A DNA stretch of 44,318 nucleotides from Chloroflexota bacterium (GCA_016865935.1 VGOB01000009.1:1-44318); one strand, 5' to 3'. Positions 25,295 through 33,270 are shown, numbered from the stretch's first letter. The notes: generated by a model not told the origin, from the letters alone. Translations and numbers: made by a program.

Positions 25295-25346
25295 TTTAGT
25301 CTCCTAGTCTCGTAGTCTCGTAGTCGGGTAGTCGGGTAGTCAAATA
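25295..25346 (+). repeat. TAGTCxx array, left arm of the second four-helix-bundle cassette
   Basis: About seven units TAGTCTCC, TAGTCTCG, TAGTCGGG and TAGTCAAA in tandem. Inverted copies lie beyond the gene at 25738-25778. The array also carries the ribosome site of ygeW. Confidence 0.94.
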
Positions 25347-25350
25347 GTCG

Positions 25351-25728
25351 TCAGCCGTTTGCTTTGCCGCCGCGAAGATAGCCGATCAAACCATTGATGA
25401 GTTTCTTGGCTTCCGCCGCGAGATCGTATGCTTTTTGCATTTCTTCTTGCGTGATGTACGTGCGATCAAGAGCCAAGTACAGTTCGGATTGCGTTTCGCT
25501 GGCGGAGCGGCGCGCCATTTTCAGAAATCGAATGAACTCTGGATCGGATCCTGAATCGAATCCTTCTGCGATGTTGTGCATCACCGATCCAGCCGCGCCT
25601 TGAAGTTGATTCCGTAATCGAAAATCTTTGGCAAAAGCCGCGCGCTCGGTGAGATCGTAAACCGCATTCGTCAACACACGCGCTTTTTGCCACGCCTTCA
25701 AATCCTCGAACCGCGCAATCTTCGCCAT
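25351..25728 (-). CDS. Four-helix-bundle protein, S23/IVP family (second copy)
   Basis: A 125-residue helical protein with the classical family start IARFEDLKAWQKARVLTNAVYDLT, then RLRNQLQGAAGSVMHNIAEGFD (residues about 37-58), a third helix with Ser/Glu heptads (RFLKMARRSASETQSELYLAL) and a fourth ending IGYLRGG. The ATG at 25728 is preceded by GGAGGAGAT. It is only distantly related to the copy at 16417-16791, yet it too lies exactly between inverted arrays of one unit, here TAGTCxx. It separates two carbamoyltransferase genes without apparent metabolic link. Function unknown; 23S rRNA intervening sequences are the best-known home of the family. Confidence 0.94.
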   Translation of the reverse strand: MAKIARFEDLKAWQKARVLTNAVYDLTERAAFAKDFRLRNQLQGAAGSVMHNIAEGFDSGSDPEFIRFLKMARRSASETQSELYLALDRTYITQEEMQKAYDLAAEAKKLINGLIGYLRGGKANG

Positions 25729-25737
25729 ATCTCCTCC

Positions 25738-25778
25738 GCGACGAGACTATATGACTATTCGACTATCCGACTACAGGA
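25738..25778 (-). repeat. Inverted TAGTCxx array, right arm of the second cassette
   Basis: On the plus strand GACGAGACTATATGACTATT then CGACTATCCGACTAC. Its reverse complement (GTAGTCGGATAGTCGAATAG then TCATATAGTCTCG) matches the left arm and differs by one base over 22 positions from the cargo-free array at 24250-24298. Confidence 0.93.
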
Positions 25779-25783
25779 CGATT

Positions 25784-26764
25784 TTATTCCGCCGCGCCCA
25801 GCACCAACGCAATCAACGCCATTCGCATCACGACGCCGTTGAACGCTTCTTGCCAATAGCGCGACCAGCGCGTAATGTCAACGTCGGCGGGAATTTCGTC
25901 CATCCGCGGGAGCGAGTGCAAAAGAATCGCGTCGCTCTTGGCTTTCGACATCAGTAGTTCGCGCGTGATTTTGAAATTCGCGGGCGTGAGCGATTTGTCC
26001 TTGCTCGCCTCCTGGCGCGCTTGCGTGTAATCGGGTTGCACGACGGGCTCGACCAAGATCACATCCGCGTCCGCGATCGCTTGTTCGACGTGATCGACTT
26101 CGCGGAAATTGAGCGCGTACTGTTTGAAATCGTTCTTGTACTCTTCGGGCATTCGCATCTCGGGCGAATTGGGGAAGAGCGCGTTCGCGCCGGGCGAGAC
26201 AAACGTGATCGGACAATCGAACTGCGACAGCGCGTAACCGAGCGAGTGCATCGTTCGCATCCGCATATCGCCGACCGCGAGCCACTTTAATCCGTCAATG
26301 CGACCTTTCTCGCGCAGCACGGTGTAGAGGTCGGTGAGAATCTGGGTCGGATGTTCGCCCCAGCCGTCGCCGCCGTTGATGATCGGCACGGACGACCACT
26401 TCGCCGCTTCGTGCGGCGCGCCTTTTTGGAAATGGCGCATCACGATCACGTCGCCGTAAAACTCGAGCATCTTGACCGTGTCCTTGATGCTTTCTTGGTA
26501 CCAATCGCCCGCGCGCGTCATTTTGAAATCGGCAAAGCCGGTGACGTGCCCGCCGAGCCGATGCATCGCGGCTTCGTGCGCGAGGCGCGTGCGCGTGCTG
26601 GGTTGATAGAACGCGGCGACGAGCGTTTTCTCTTTGAGCATCTCCACGTTCTTGCGACCGCGCGCGATCGGTTCCATTTGTTGCGCGATCTCGAATACGT
26701 GATCGAACTCGTTGCGTTCGAACTCCTTGAGCGACAAAATGTCGCGTCCTGCAAAACTACGCAT
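25784..26764 (-). CDS. Aspartate-type carbamoyltransferase
   Basis: A 326-residue carbamoyltransferase. QPSTRTR (about 54-60) binds carbamoyl phosphate, HPTQILTDLYT starts at His138, and the C-terminal part HSLPRMDEIPADVD and YWQEAFNGVVMRMALI resembles aspartate carbamoyltransferase PyrB. Differences from PyrB (GDMRMRTMHSL instead of GDLxxxRTxHSL, and HSLPR for HPLPR) and the gene context argue for a catabolic relative rather than pyrimidine synthesis. No regulatory-chain or other pyr gene is nearby. The ATG at 26764 follows AAGGAGG by eight bases; the longer open frame upstream only translates the dispersed repeat. First structural gene after the GntR regulator. Confidence 0.88.
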   Translation of the reverse strand: MRSFAGRDILSLKEFERNEFDHVFEIAQQMEPIARGRKNVEMLKEKTLVAAFYQPSTRTRLAHEAAMHRLGGHVTGFADFKMTRAGDWYQESIKDTVKMLEFYGDVIVMRHFQKGAPHEAAKWSSVPIINGGDGWGEHPTQILTDLYTVLREKGRIDGLKWLAVGDMRMRTMHSLGYALSQFDCPITFVSPGANALFPNSPEMRMPEEYKNDFKQYALNFREVDHVEQAIADADVILVEPVVQPDYTQARQEASKDKSLTPANFKITRELLMSKAKSDAILLHSLPRMDEIPADVDITRWSRYWQEAFNGVVMRMALIALVLGAAE

Positions 26765-26788
26765 TGTGAAATCCTCCTTTGTTTGTCT

Positions 26789-26870
26789 TGTCATTGCGAG
26801 GAGCGTAGTCTGCGACGAAGCAATCTCCACGTTGCGAGTCGGAGATTGCTTCGCTGCGCTCGCAATGACA
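26789..26870. repeat. Dispersed palindromic element, copy D
   Basis: An 82 bp member of the TGTCATTGCG family with both outer and inner arms. It lies between the regulator gene and the first carbamoyltransferase gene, so transcripts starting at the operator must read through it. Confidence 0.92.
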
Positions 26871-26886
26871 CTGTTTTTAGTGTGGC

Positions 26887-27624
26887 TCAACTGCCATTGC
26901 CCACGCGACGAATCACGTGAAACGAAAAATAACCTGGGACGAAATAACTGATCGAATAGTCCACGACGCGCCCGTCGCGCGCAAAGAGTTGCGCGACGAG
27001 TTTGTGGAGCGGCGCGCCGCGCTTGAGGCGCAATTTGCGCGCGATGTCTGCGTTCGCCGATGCGATGGAAATTTCAGTGCGCGAATGACTCAACGCCAGA
27101 TCGCGGCGCGGCAAAAACAGATCGAGCACCGAGCCGCGAAAGTTTTTGTCGAGGTCTTGTGGTTGCAAAATCGTCGTGGGAACGACGTCAACGAGGTACG
27201 CGATGGGGCGCGCGCCGGTCAAGATCACGCGCGCGATCGAAAGGACGCGCGTCCCGGACGATGCCTGCAGACGCTCGGCTTCCGTTGTGGTAGCGGCGCG
27301 CGCTTCGATGTGGGGCTGGTTCATCCGCGTTTCCAAGCCGATGCGCCGCGCGAGCGTTTCCAGACTGACCAGTTCTTCCAACCCTGCGTCGAGGCGCGGT
27401 TGCGGATTGACGAACGTGCCCGCGCCGTGGCGGCGCGTGATGACGCCGCGCTGTTCCAGTTGCGCGAGCGCGTCGCGGATCGTCGCGCGGCTCACGGCGA
27501 ATTTCTGGCTCAGCTCGGCTTCGGACGGCAACACGCCATTGGCGCGCACCAATTTGCCCGACTCGATGCCTTTGAAGATTTCTTGCGCGGCTTGGCGCGC
27601 GAGGGGAAGCGTGCGGCGAACCAT
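26887..27624 (-). CDS. GntR-family regulator, HutC subfamily
   Basis: A 245-residue repressor. The winged helix lies at about residues 10-75 (LPSEAELSQKFAVSRATIRDAL, ITRRHGAGTFV). The UTRA ligand domain lies at about 95-240 (RVLSIARVILTGARPIAYLVD, then DYSISYFVPGYFSFHVIRR). HutC-type regulators usually sense a catabolic substrate or intermediate and repress their own operon. The ATG at 27624 begins about 45 bases after the expected transcription start. It is the first gene of the minus-strand block with carbamoyltransferases, carbamate kinase and PLP enzymes, and it faces a palindromic operator placed at its own promoter, so autorepression and control of the block are likely. Confidence 0.93.
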   Translation of the reverse strand: MVRRTLPLARQAAQEIFKGIESGKLVRANGVLPSEAELSQKFAVSRATIRDALAQLEQRGVITRRHGAGTFVNPQPRLDAGLEELVSLETLARRIGLETRMNQPHIEARAATTTEAERLQASSGTRVLSIARVILTGARPIAYLVDVVPTTILQPQDLDKNFRGSVLDLFLPRRDLALSHSRTEISIASANADIARKLRLKRGAPLHKLVAQLFARDGRVVDYSISYFVPGYFSFHVIRRVGNGS

Positions 27625-27647
27625 TGGATTGTACCACTAGAGAATTG

Positions 27648-27703
27648 GTCAGACGATAGTCGTCTGACAAGTGGGATTATACGAAAAATGAAGCGAATGT
27701 CAA
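27648..27703 (-). promoter_or_regulatory. Strong promoter with palindromic operator for the GntR-led operon
   Basis: Read on the minus strand: TTGACA (27703-27698), 16 bases, TATAAT (27681-27676), then the perfect 9 bp inverted repeat GTCAGACGA / TCGTCTGAC with a 3-base centre at 27668-27648. The expected start (about 27669) abuts the operator, so bound repressor should block initiation. The promoter elements match consensus exactly. Confidence 0.85.
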
Positions 27704-27710
27704 GACAGAA

Positions 27711-27799
27711 TGAGCCAATTGACCAATGTGCCAATGAGCCAAACCGAATTGGAGCAGAACAGATTTGGCTCATTGGATAATTGGTTCATTGGCTCATTG
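27711..27799. repeat. GAGCCAAT-type inverted array without cargo
   Basis: Units such as GAGCCAATT, GACCAATGT and GCCAATGAG are followed, after a 20-base loop, by inverted units. CCAATGAGCCAAA (27731-27743) pairs perfectly with TTTGGCTCATTGG (27764-27776). The right arm supplies the stop codon of the phosphoesterase gene. Confidence 0.92.
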
Positions 27800-28531
27800 T
27801 CCAATCCACTCCCCCGCCCACACCTCCACATTCGGCATTCCGCTTTCCCGCGCCGCGCGCACGACCGCGCCAACATCCAGCGGCACGCGGCGAAATTCAA
27901 CTGCGAGATCGTCGCCGCGTGAATCCACAATCGCATACTCGCTGAATGGCGGACGGCGATCCTGCGCGCGCGTCGCGCCGCGTTCCATCGGCATTCCCAC
28001 ACTGCCTGGGTTGATCACGAGCGCGCTGCGAAATCGCCGGAGCATTTGCGTATGCGTGTGCCCGCCTGCCATCACCGTCGCGCGCTGATCGCCAAGCATC
28101 GTCGCGAGTTCGTCGTCAGGCGTCGTCGCAACGATGACGTGCGTATTCGCGCGCGGCGAGCCGTGAAAGCCGAGCAAGCGCGCATCGTGCTCCAACGCGA
28201 TTTCCGTCGTCAGCGGAAACGCGCGGATGATGTCCGTTTCATCGGCAGTGAGTTGTCCCAGACTCCACAAAATAATTTCGACGACTTTGCGCTCGCGCGC
28301 GTCGCTAGGATCGAATTGCGGCGGCTTGAACAAAATCTCGTCTGCATTCCCCAGCACCATCGCGCAGCCGATTTCACGCAGGCGGCGCAACACCGCGCGC
28401 GGTTGCGGACCGTTGCACACGATATCGCCCAAGCAGGCGATCCGATCGATGTGCGCGCGTGCGATGTCAGCCAGCACGGTTTCCAGCGCGATCAAATTGG
28501 CGTGAAGATCAGAAATGAGCGCGATTCGCAT
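27794..28531 (-). CDS. Calcineurin-like metallophosphoesterase, YfcE/MJ0936 type
   Basis: A 245-residue phosphoesterase. Metal-binding motifs are Asp8-x-His10 (ISDLHANLIAL), Asp36 (LGDIVCNGP), Asn62 (LGNAD, in place of the usual GNHD), His123 (GFHGSP), and His158/His160 (GGHTHTQ). NPGSVG completes the fold. The Asn-Ala-Asp variant removes the usual catalytic His, which occurs in this subfamily. The start at 28531 has GGAGGAATCGA upstream. The stop codon lies in the flanking GAGCCAAT array. Substrate unknown; the gene is not clearly part of the neighbouring operon. Confidence 0.92.
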   Translation of the reverse strand: MRIALISDLHANLIALETVLADIARAHIDRIACLGDIVCNGPQPRAVLRRLREIGCAMVLGNADEILFKPPQFDPSDARERKVVEIILWSLGQLTADETDIIRAFPLTTEIALEHDARLLGFHGSPRANTHVIVATTPDDELATMLGDQRATVMAGGHTHTQMLRRFRSALVINPGSVGMPMERGATRAQDRRPPFSEYAIVDSRGDDLAVEFRRVPLDVGAVVRAARESGMPNVEVWAGEWIGQ

Positions 28532-28639
28532 TCGATTCCTCCGCAATCAAAAATTCGCAGGCACATTCTAACACGATTCCGGCGAATGTAAAAACGGATC
28601 GCGACTAACTTGACGCAATCCGTAAGAACGAGTATGCTG

Positions 28640-28694
28640 GAGACAGTACGTCAGTGAGACAGTCAATCAGTAAACGAGTGGAACAGTGAATCAG
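28640..28694 (+). repeat. Degenerate CAGTxAATCAG repeat region
   Basis: GAGACAGT, GTCAGTGAGACAGTCAATCAG and AACAGTGAATCAG recur irregularly between the phosphoesterase gene and the exported-protein gene. The rest of this 183-base gap shows no clear promoter or hairpin. Confidence 0.5.
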
Positions 28695-28714
28695 TTTTTC
28701 GCAAAGGATCGCGT

Positions 28715-29464
28715 ATGAAGAGTTCTACCAAAATTGGGGTAGGGTTGGCGCTGCTCGTCGGCGCGATCGCGGCGGTCGCGACGCCCGAGTACTCCGGGGC
28801 GTTTCCGCCTGCCGCCCACCCAACCTCCACGCGCACACCTGCCGCGCGCCATGCGAACGACACAACCTTCACACTTTATTTGCCGATTATCTACAAAGCC
28901 CCGGGTCCGATCTACCTCCCGATCATTATGCGCGCGCCCTCGCCGGCGCCGACGAACACTCCGATCACGCCGATTCCGAATCCGATCCAGAATTGGAATT
29001 TCGAAAGTGGGCATACGGCGTGGTACGAAACTCCTGCAGGGGAAATCATCACCAACAATTTAGCAGGCAAACCCGCGTACAGCGGCAGTTGGGCGGCATG
29101 GCTGGGTGGCGAGTTCGACGCAACTCACTATCTTTCGCAACTCGTGGCGATCCCCGTGAGCGCAAGAACGCTCTCGTTTTGGTACTGGATTGATTCGGTT
29201 GAGGCCTGCGGCAATTACGACAATGCGTGGCTCTACGTTGGCGGAGTGATGCTCGTCGAGTTCGATCTGTGCCGCAACAACAACACGGGAGGTTGGGTCA
29301 GACGTGCTGTAGACATTAGCGCGCACGCGGGGCAAACGCGTTGGGTTCAGTTCGTGGCGTATCTGGATCGGGATACCAATAGCAACTTTCTCGTGGACGA
29401 TGTGGTGATCAGTTCGACGGTGGGCGCGCCTGCCGCCGCGCGCACACCCACCCCATCGCGATAA
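28715..29464 (+). CDS. Exported protein with YLPII motifs and a jelly-roll domain
   Basis: A 249-residue secreted protein. A signal peptide or anchor covers residues about 5-24, followed by a Pro/Thr-rich stretch holding two copies of a short motif (LYLPIIYK and IYLPIIMR), which I associate with exported proteins of Chloroflexota. Residues about 92-238 form a beta-sandwich like carbohydrate-binding modules (NWNFESGHTAWYE, SGSWAAWLGGEFDATHYLSQ, FLVDDVVISS), then a Thr/Pro tail. The ATG at 28715 has AGGA seven bases upstream. It precedes the LuxR-kelch gene by 15 bases, so the two are probably cotranscribed. No enzyme motif is visible. Confidence 0.75.
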   Translation: MKSSTKIGVGLALLVGAIAAVATPEYSGAFPPAAHPTSTRTPAARHANDTTFTLYLPIIYKAPGPIYLPIIMRAPSPAPTNTPITPIPNPIQNWNFESGHTAWYETPAGEIITNNLAGKPAYSGSWAAWLGGEFDATHYLSQLVAIPVSARTLSFWYWIDSVEACGNYDNAWLYVGGVMLVEFDLCRNNNTGGWVRRAVDISAHAGQTRWVQFVAYLDRDTNSNFLVDDVVISSTVGAPAAARTPTPSR

Positions 29465-29479
29465 CGGGTCAACCGCGCA

Positions 29480-30772
29480 ATGTTGGATCACGATTTGAGC
29501 GAGCGCGAGCGCGAGATTTTGCGTCTGGTCGCCACCGGCGCGAGCAACAAGGAAATCGCGCAGCAACTCTTCATCACGCCGAACACCGTCAAAGTTCATC
29601 TGCGGAATATTTTCGCCAAGATCGGCGTGGCGTCGCGCACCGAAGCAACCGTATTCGCGATTCAGAACGGGCTGGTGCAGTTGGACGCCGCGCCCCCAAT
29701 CACCGCGCCGAGCGCGCCGCTCGCGATGCCGCCAATCGAAACGGGACGCGCGCCCAGCGCGCGTTGGTGGATCGGCATTGCCGCGCTGATCGTTGTGTTG
29801 ATCGGCAGCGTGAGCATTGGGACGATTCGTCAAACCATCGCGCCCGCATCCGCCAGCCCTGCGCCCGCGCGCGCGCGCTGGCAGGAACGCGCGGCGCTGC
29901 CGCTGGCGCGCGGCGGACTCGCGGCGACCGCGCACGAAAATCGCATCTATGCGATCGGCGGCGAGAGCGCGCAGGGGATCGTCGCGCGCGTCGAACGATA
30001 CGATCCATCATCGAACGCGTGGACCGTGCTGTCGCCGAAACCGATCGCGGTGGCAAATGTCGGCGCGGCAGTGATCGGCGGATTGATTTACGTGCCGGGC
30101 GGTCGGTTGGATGCGACGTATCGGCAAATCAGCGATCGGCTGGAGGTGTACAATCCGCGCCAAGATCGGTGGGAAGAGCGCGCGCGTTTGCCCGAGCCAC
30201 TATGCGCGTACGCGCTGGCATCGTTCGAGGGCAAGTTGTATTTGTTCGGCGGCTGGAACGGCGAACGTTATCTCGATTCGGTGTACGTCTACTCGCCCGA
30301 TGAAGACGCGTGGCGCGCGCAAACGCCGATGCCGACCGCGCGCGGGTATGCGGGCGCGGCGGTCGTCGGCAACAAGGTTTTCGTGATCGGGGGATTCGAT
30401 GGGCAAGCGGCGTTGGCGGTCAACGAAGCGTATTCGCCCGAACGTGACGATGGCACGGAGGAGTCGTGGGAGACGCGCGCGACGTTGCCAGAGGGTCGGT
30501 ATGGATCGGGTGTGGCAGGCATTTCGAATATCGTCTATGCGATCGGCGGCGAAGGGGACGCGGGGAACCCGCTGGCAGCGTTGCAGTACTCGCCAGAGGA
30601 AGATCGGTGGACTGCGTTCGACAGCCCGTTTCCCAAATCGTGGGTTTATTTGAGTTTGCTACCGATGGGGACGGATATTTACGGCATCGGCGGCAAAACG
30701 AACGATGCGCCGACGAGTCGAAATATGTCGTATCAGGCGATTTTTACGATTTTGGTGCCGATTGTGCGGTAA
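29480..30772 (+). CDS. Membrane-anchored LuxR-type regulator with extracellular kelch propeller
   Basis: A 430-residue protein in three parts. Residues 1-65 are a LuxR/GerE helix-turn-helix (LSEREREILRLVATGASNKE, NTVKVHLRNIFAKIGV). Residues about 96-115 are one membrane helix (WWIGIAALIVVLIGSVSIG). Residues about 131-425 carry six kelch repeats (IYAIGGE, IYVPGGR, LYLFGGW, VFVIGGF, VYAIGGE, IYGIGGK), enough for a beta-propeller. The order predicts a DNA-binding domain inside and a sensor or binding propeller outside, a ToxR/CadC-like one-component layout with a different output domain. Target genes are unknown; the upstream exported-protein gene is 15 bases away. The C-terminus TILVPIVR resembles the YLPII motif. 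Confidence 0.85.
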   Translation: MLDHDLSEREREILRLVATGASNKEIAQQLFITPNTVKVHLRNIFAKIGVASRTEATVFAIQNGLVQLDAAPPITAPSAPLAMPPIETGRAPSARWWIGIAALIVVLIGSVSIGTIRQTIAPASASPAPARARWQERAALPLARGGLAATAHENRIYAIGGESAQGIVARVERYDPSSNAWTVLSPKPIAVANVGAAVIGGLIYVPGGRLDATYRQISDRLEVYNPRQDRWEERARLPEPLCAYALASFEGKLYLFGGWNGERYLDSVYVYSPDEDAWRAQTPMPTARGYAGAAVVGNKVFVIGGFDGQAALAVNEAYSPERDDGTEESWETRATLPEGRYGSGVAGISNIVYAIGGEGDAGNPLAALQYSPEEDRWTAFDSPFPKSWVYLSLLPMGTDIYGIGGKTNDAPTSRNMSYQAIFTILVPIVR

Positions 30773-30799
30773 ATTGGGCAGGATTACCCGAAAGTATTA

Positions 30800-30828
30800 T
30801 TGACGTGACAAGGAAGATTGACTATACT
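30800..30828 (+). promoter_or_regulatory. Sigma70-type promoter
   Basis: TTGACG (30800-30805), a 17-base spacer and TATACT (30823-30828). It lies 55 bases before the ATG of the exported protein at 30883, which also has a strong GGAGG ribosome site. Confidence 0.72.
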
Positions 30829-30882
30829 GCGAGTAGTGAAATCAGACATCTTTCGTGATTATGACAACCTGAAGGAGGAAAA

Positions 30883-32574
30883 ATGTCTACCAACTTGATC
30901 CGACTGACGATTTTGGGTTTTGGGCTGATGCTCGCGATCATCATAATCGGCGGGGTGAGCACAACCTCTGCGGATGTGCCGGCGCAAGGCAAGCCGCCGA
31001 CGGTTGCGTTACCAACGCGCGTAGGAACCAAGCCGCCTACACCCACCGCCACCGCGACCAAGCCCGGGGTTGTGCCGCAAATCGCCGCTACGCCGGTCGC
31101 GCCGTTGAAGGCGACGGTGACGCGGACGCCGACGAAGGTGGCGGTGCGGCAGCCAAAGGGCCTACCCGGTGGGTCATGGGGTTCCGGTATTGCCTGTACC
31201 AACCTTTCTACTACCGAGATCCCAGCCAATGGGCTCAATCTCAAGTTCTATCAACAAGACAGCGGAACAGTCGCTTTGGATTACAACGACCCCAATCCAC
31301 TTGCAGGAGGCGCGTCGCGTAATTACTTTACTCCTAGTTCCCCTCCTGGTGTTCCTAGCCCGTTTCTTGGTGCAGTTGTAGTTAGTGCTCCGCAACAATT
31401 GGCTTGTTCCGTAAATACTCAAAGGGTCGATTCTGGAGTGGGATCAACATCAATCCCCGCGCGCATTGGTACCAGCAAAGGTGTTGATGGCACAGGTGCC
31501 GCAACAACTCTTTACGCACCCCAGCTTTTCAAGAATTTCAGCGCCAGTCTCTGGAATTCTTATATTGCAGTGCAAAATACGTCATCCACAACAGCGTGTA
31601 ATGTGTCCATCACGTACAAAGATCGGTATGGCAATGCCATCGCCGGTAGTGACACAACTATCACCCCCATTCCTGCACAGAGTATGCACATCTTCGATCA
31701 ACAAGCCAGTACAATCCTGCCTGACAACTTCTTAGGAGGCGCAACTATCACCAGTAGCGGAGGCTGTGCGTTAGCTGCAGTCGTGAATTTTCACAACGGT
31801 GCAGCAGATTCACAGAACTCTCAATTCCATTCGTACAACGCTTTTAGTGGCGGGGGCAACAAACTGTTTGTCCCGCGTTTCGTCCGTAATTATTACGGCT
31901 TCAATGGCGGGATGAGCATCCAGAACATCGGTGGGGCCGGCACTACGGTCCAGATCACTTTCAAGTTTGCCGGAAACACGTACACATACAACTCTGCCAC
32001 GATAAACCCAGGCGCTATCTTGGCATTGTATGCCCCCAACATTACTGAGTTGGGCGCAGTGGATTCTTTGGCTGTTGGCAGCCGCACAGGGAGCGCAGTA
32101 ATTCAAGCCGCGACAGGTGGAACAGTTGTAGCAATTATCAACGAAGACAATCGCGGCACTTGCAATGCGGCGTCATGCCCGTCGATTCCCGCTAATCAGA
32201 TTGGTTGGGGATCCACCTATGAGACATTCCCGGATGGCGTACAGAAGACTGTAGTGTTCTTTACGCAGTTGACTAGGCGCGTCGGTTCACCACAGTACTC
32301 AGGTGGTTTCCAAGTTATGAACACGACAGGAACTGATACTACGTGCAATATTGAGTACTCTGCTGCGCCAGCCGCCAATGAGACCGGTGTCGCGCTAGGA
32401 GCAAATAGCTCATTCTTCCGTTTTGGTCCAAACATCACAAATTTACCGGATGGCTACAATTCCAGCGCGAAAGTCACATGCGGGCAGGCAGCCGTTGGCA
32501 TCGGTAATCTCGCAGCACGCAGTGAAACATACTACGGGGATACTATGGTTACTGTCAATGGGGTACTACAATAA
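30883..32574 (+). CDS. Large exported surface protein of unknown function
   Basis: A 563-residue secreted protein. A signal peptide (residues about 8-30, ending near TSADVPAQG) is followed by a Thr/Pro-rich linker to about residue 90. The rest is built from three related beta-rich segments of about 130-150 residues, each with a Cys-containing strand and a pattern like ISIQNxG or IAVQNTSSTTACNVSITYKD, FVPRFVRNYYGFNGGMSIQN and SGGFQVMNTTGTDTTCNIEY. Such repeats suggest a surface or adhesin-like protein. No catalytic motif is visible. Its codons use noticeably fewer GCG/CGC triplets than genes upstream. A promoter and a strong terminator enclose it as a single-gene unit. Confidence 0.78.
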   Translation: MSTNLIRLTILGFGLMLAIIIIGGVSTTSADVPAQGKPPTVALPTRVGTKPPTPTATATKPGVVPQIAATPVAPLKATVTRTPTKVAVRQPKGLPGGSWGSGIACTNLSTTEIPANGLNLKFYQQDSGTVALDYNDPNPLAGGASRNYFTPSSPPGVPSPFLGAVVVSAPQQLACSVNTQRVDSGVGSTSIPARIGTSKGVDGTGAATTLYAPQLFKNFSASLWNSYIAVQNTSSTTACNVSITYKDRYGNAIAGSDTTITPIPAQSMHIFDQQASTILPDNFLGGATITSSGGCALAAVVNFHNGAADSQNSQFHSYNAFSGGGNKLFVPRFVRNYYGFNGGMSIQNIGGAGTTVQITFKFAGNTYTYNSATINPGAILALYAPNITELGAVDSLAVGSRTGSAVIQAATGGTVVAIINEDNRGTCNAASCPSIPANQIGWGSTYETFPDGVQKTVVFFTQLTRRVGSPQYSGGFQVMNTTGTDTTCNIEYSAAPAANETGVALGANSSFFRFGPNITNLPDGYNSSAKVTCGQAAVGIGNLAARSETYYGDTMVTVNGVLQ

Positions 32575-32602
32575 CCGTACTTCTCTGACCTGGAAAATCA
32601 TA

Positions 32603-32633
32603 GACCGCTCGGGCAATCCGGGCGGTCTTTTTT
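32603..32633 (+). terminator. Rho-independent terminator
   Basis: GACCGCTCGG (32603-32612) pairs with CCGGGCGGTC (32618-32627) with one G-U pair, followed by TTTTTT (32628-32633). It ends the transcript of the exported protein 29 bases after its stop codon. Confidence 0.92.
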
Positions 32634-32718
32634 GAGAATCTGCTGGCCCGCCTATTGGAATCCGGGTGTCGACGATTTGCACTTGGTACGCGGTACGTAT
32701 ATGTGAAAGAAGGTGAAT

Positions 32719-33159
32719 ATGCCTCGAATCTCTCCCGCATGGCTTCCAGTCTTGGTCGCGCTCCTGCTTGGCGCAGTACTCGTAGGTCAGATTGCTTTTG
32801 CGCCTCCCTATCCGCCACCACCTCGACCTGGAACAGGAGCAGTGATTGGAAAACTCGATTTGGGCTCACAAACGGACATGCCGTACAATGCCAAAGATCT
32901 GTACTTGGGAACGCTGGTTCTGGCGCATCAGCCCGATCTGCCGCCGGTGATTTCGTTTACATACGGAGTGGATCCTCAGACTGTAGTACACGAACCCGAT
33001 GGAAGATTCGCTTTCACAAATGTGCCCCCCAATACCTATGCTTTGATTGTCTGGACTCCCGTTGGAGGCTTCCCGATTGAACCTCCAGGGGGGGGCTTCA
33101 TCAAGGTCGTGGTTGAGACAGGCAGGATCACTGACCTAGGAACGATCGTTTTGCACTAG
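32719..33159 (+). CDS. Small exported protein with a carboxypeptidase-regulatory-like fold
   Basis: A 146-residue protein with a signal peptide (WLPVLVALLLGAVLVGQIAFA, residues about 8-28), a Pro-rich stretch (PPYPPPPRPG), then a beta-sandwich. The pattern GAVIGKLDL ... DGRFAFTNVPPNTYALIVWTPVGGF ... VVVETGRITDLGTIVL is typical of carboxypeptidase-regulatory-like or Cna-B-like domains. The ATG at 32719 follows AAGG by five bases; a GTG two codons upstream is less well placed. Function unknown, probably surface-associated. It belongs to the same low-GC stretch as its neighbours. Confidence 0.75.
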   Translation: MPRISPAWLPVLVALLLGAVLVGQIAFAPPYPPPPRPGTGAVIGKLDLGSQTDMPYNAKDLYLGTLVLAHQPDLPPVISFTYGVDPQTVVHEPDGRFAFTNVPPNTYALIVWTPVGGFPIEPPGGGFIKVVVETGRITDLGTIVLH

Positions 33160-33216
33160 CCGAGTCCATCGGGTGTTCGCGCACCCAGCTCCACAGGGCT
33201 CTACGATGGAGAAAAG

Positions 33217-33270
33217 AAACTTCCAATTTCCCGCCTCGCCATCCGGGCAAAAATCGGAAGTTTTCTTTTT
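33217..33270. terminator. Bidirectional terminator between convergent genes
   Basis: AAACTTCC (33217-33224) pairs with GGAAGTTT (33256-33263), with an inner CCCG/CGGG pairing. TTTTCTTTTT follows on the plus strand and GTTTCTTTTC on the minus strand. It separates the small exported protein from the end of the minus-strand glycan operon. Confidence 0.82.

Noticed and set aside
25351..25728. Diversity-generating retroelement, because accessory Avd proteins share the four-helix fold
   Set aside because: No reverse transcriptase, template repeat or variable repeat pair is seen near either copy.
25784..26764. Biosynthetic pyrB
   Set aside because: No other pyrimidine gene is close, key motifs deviate, and the gene is in an operon with carbamate kinase and a YgeW-like enzyme; called aspartate-type only.
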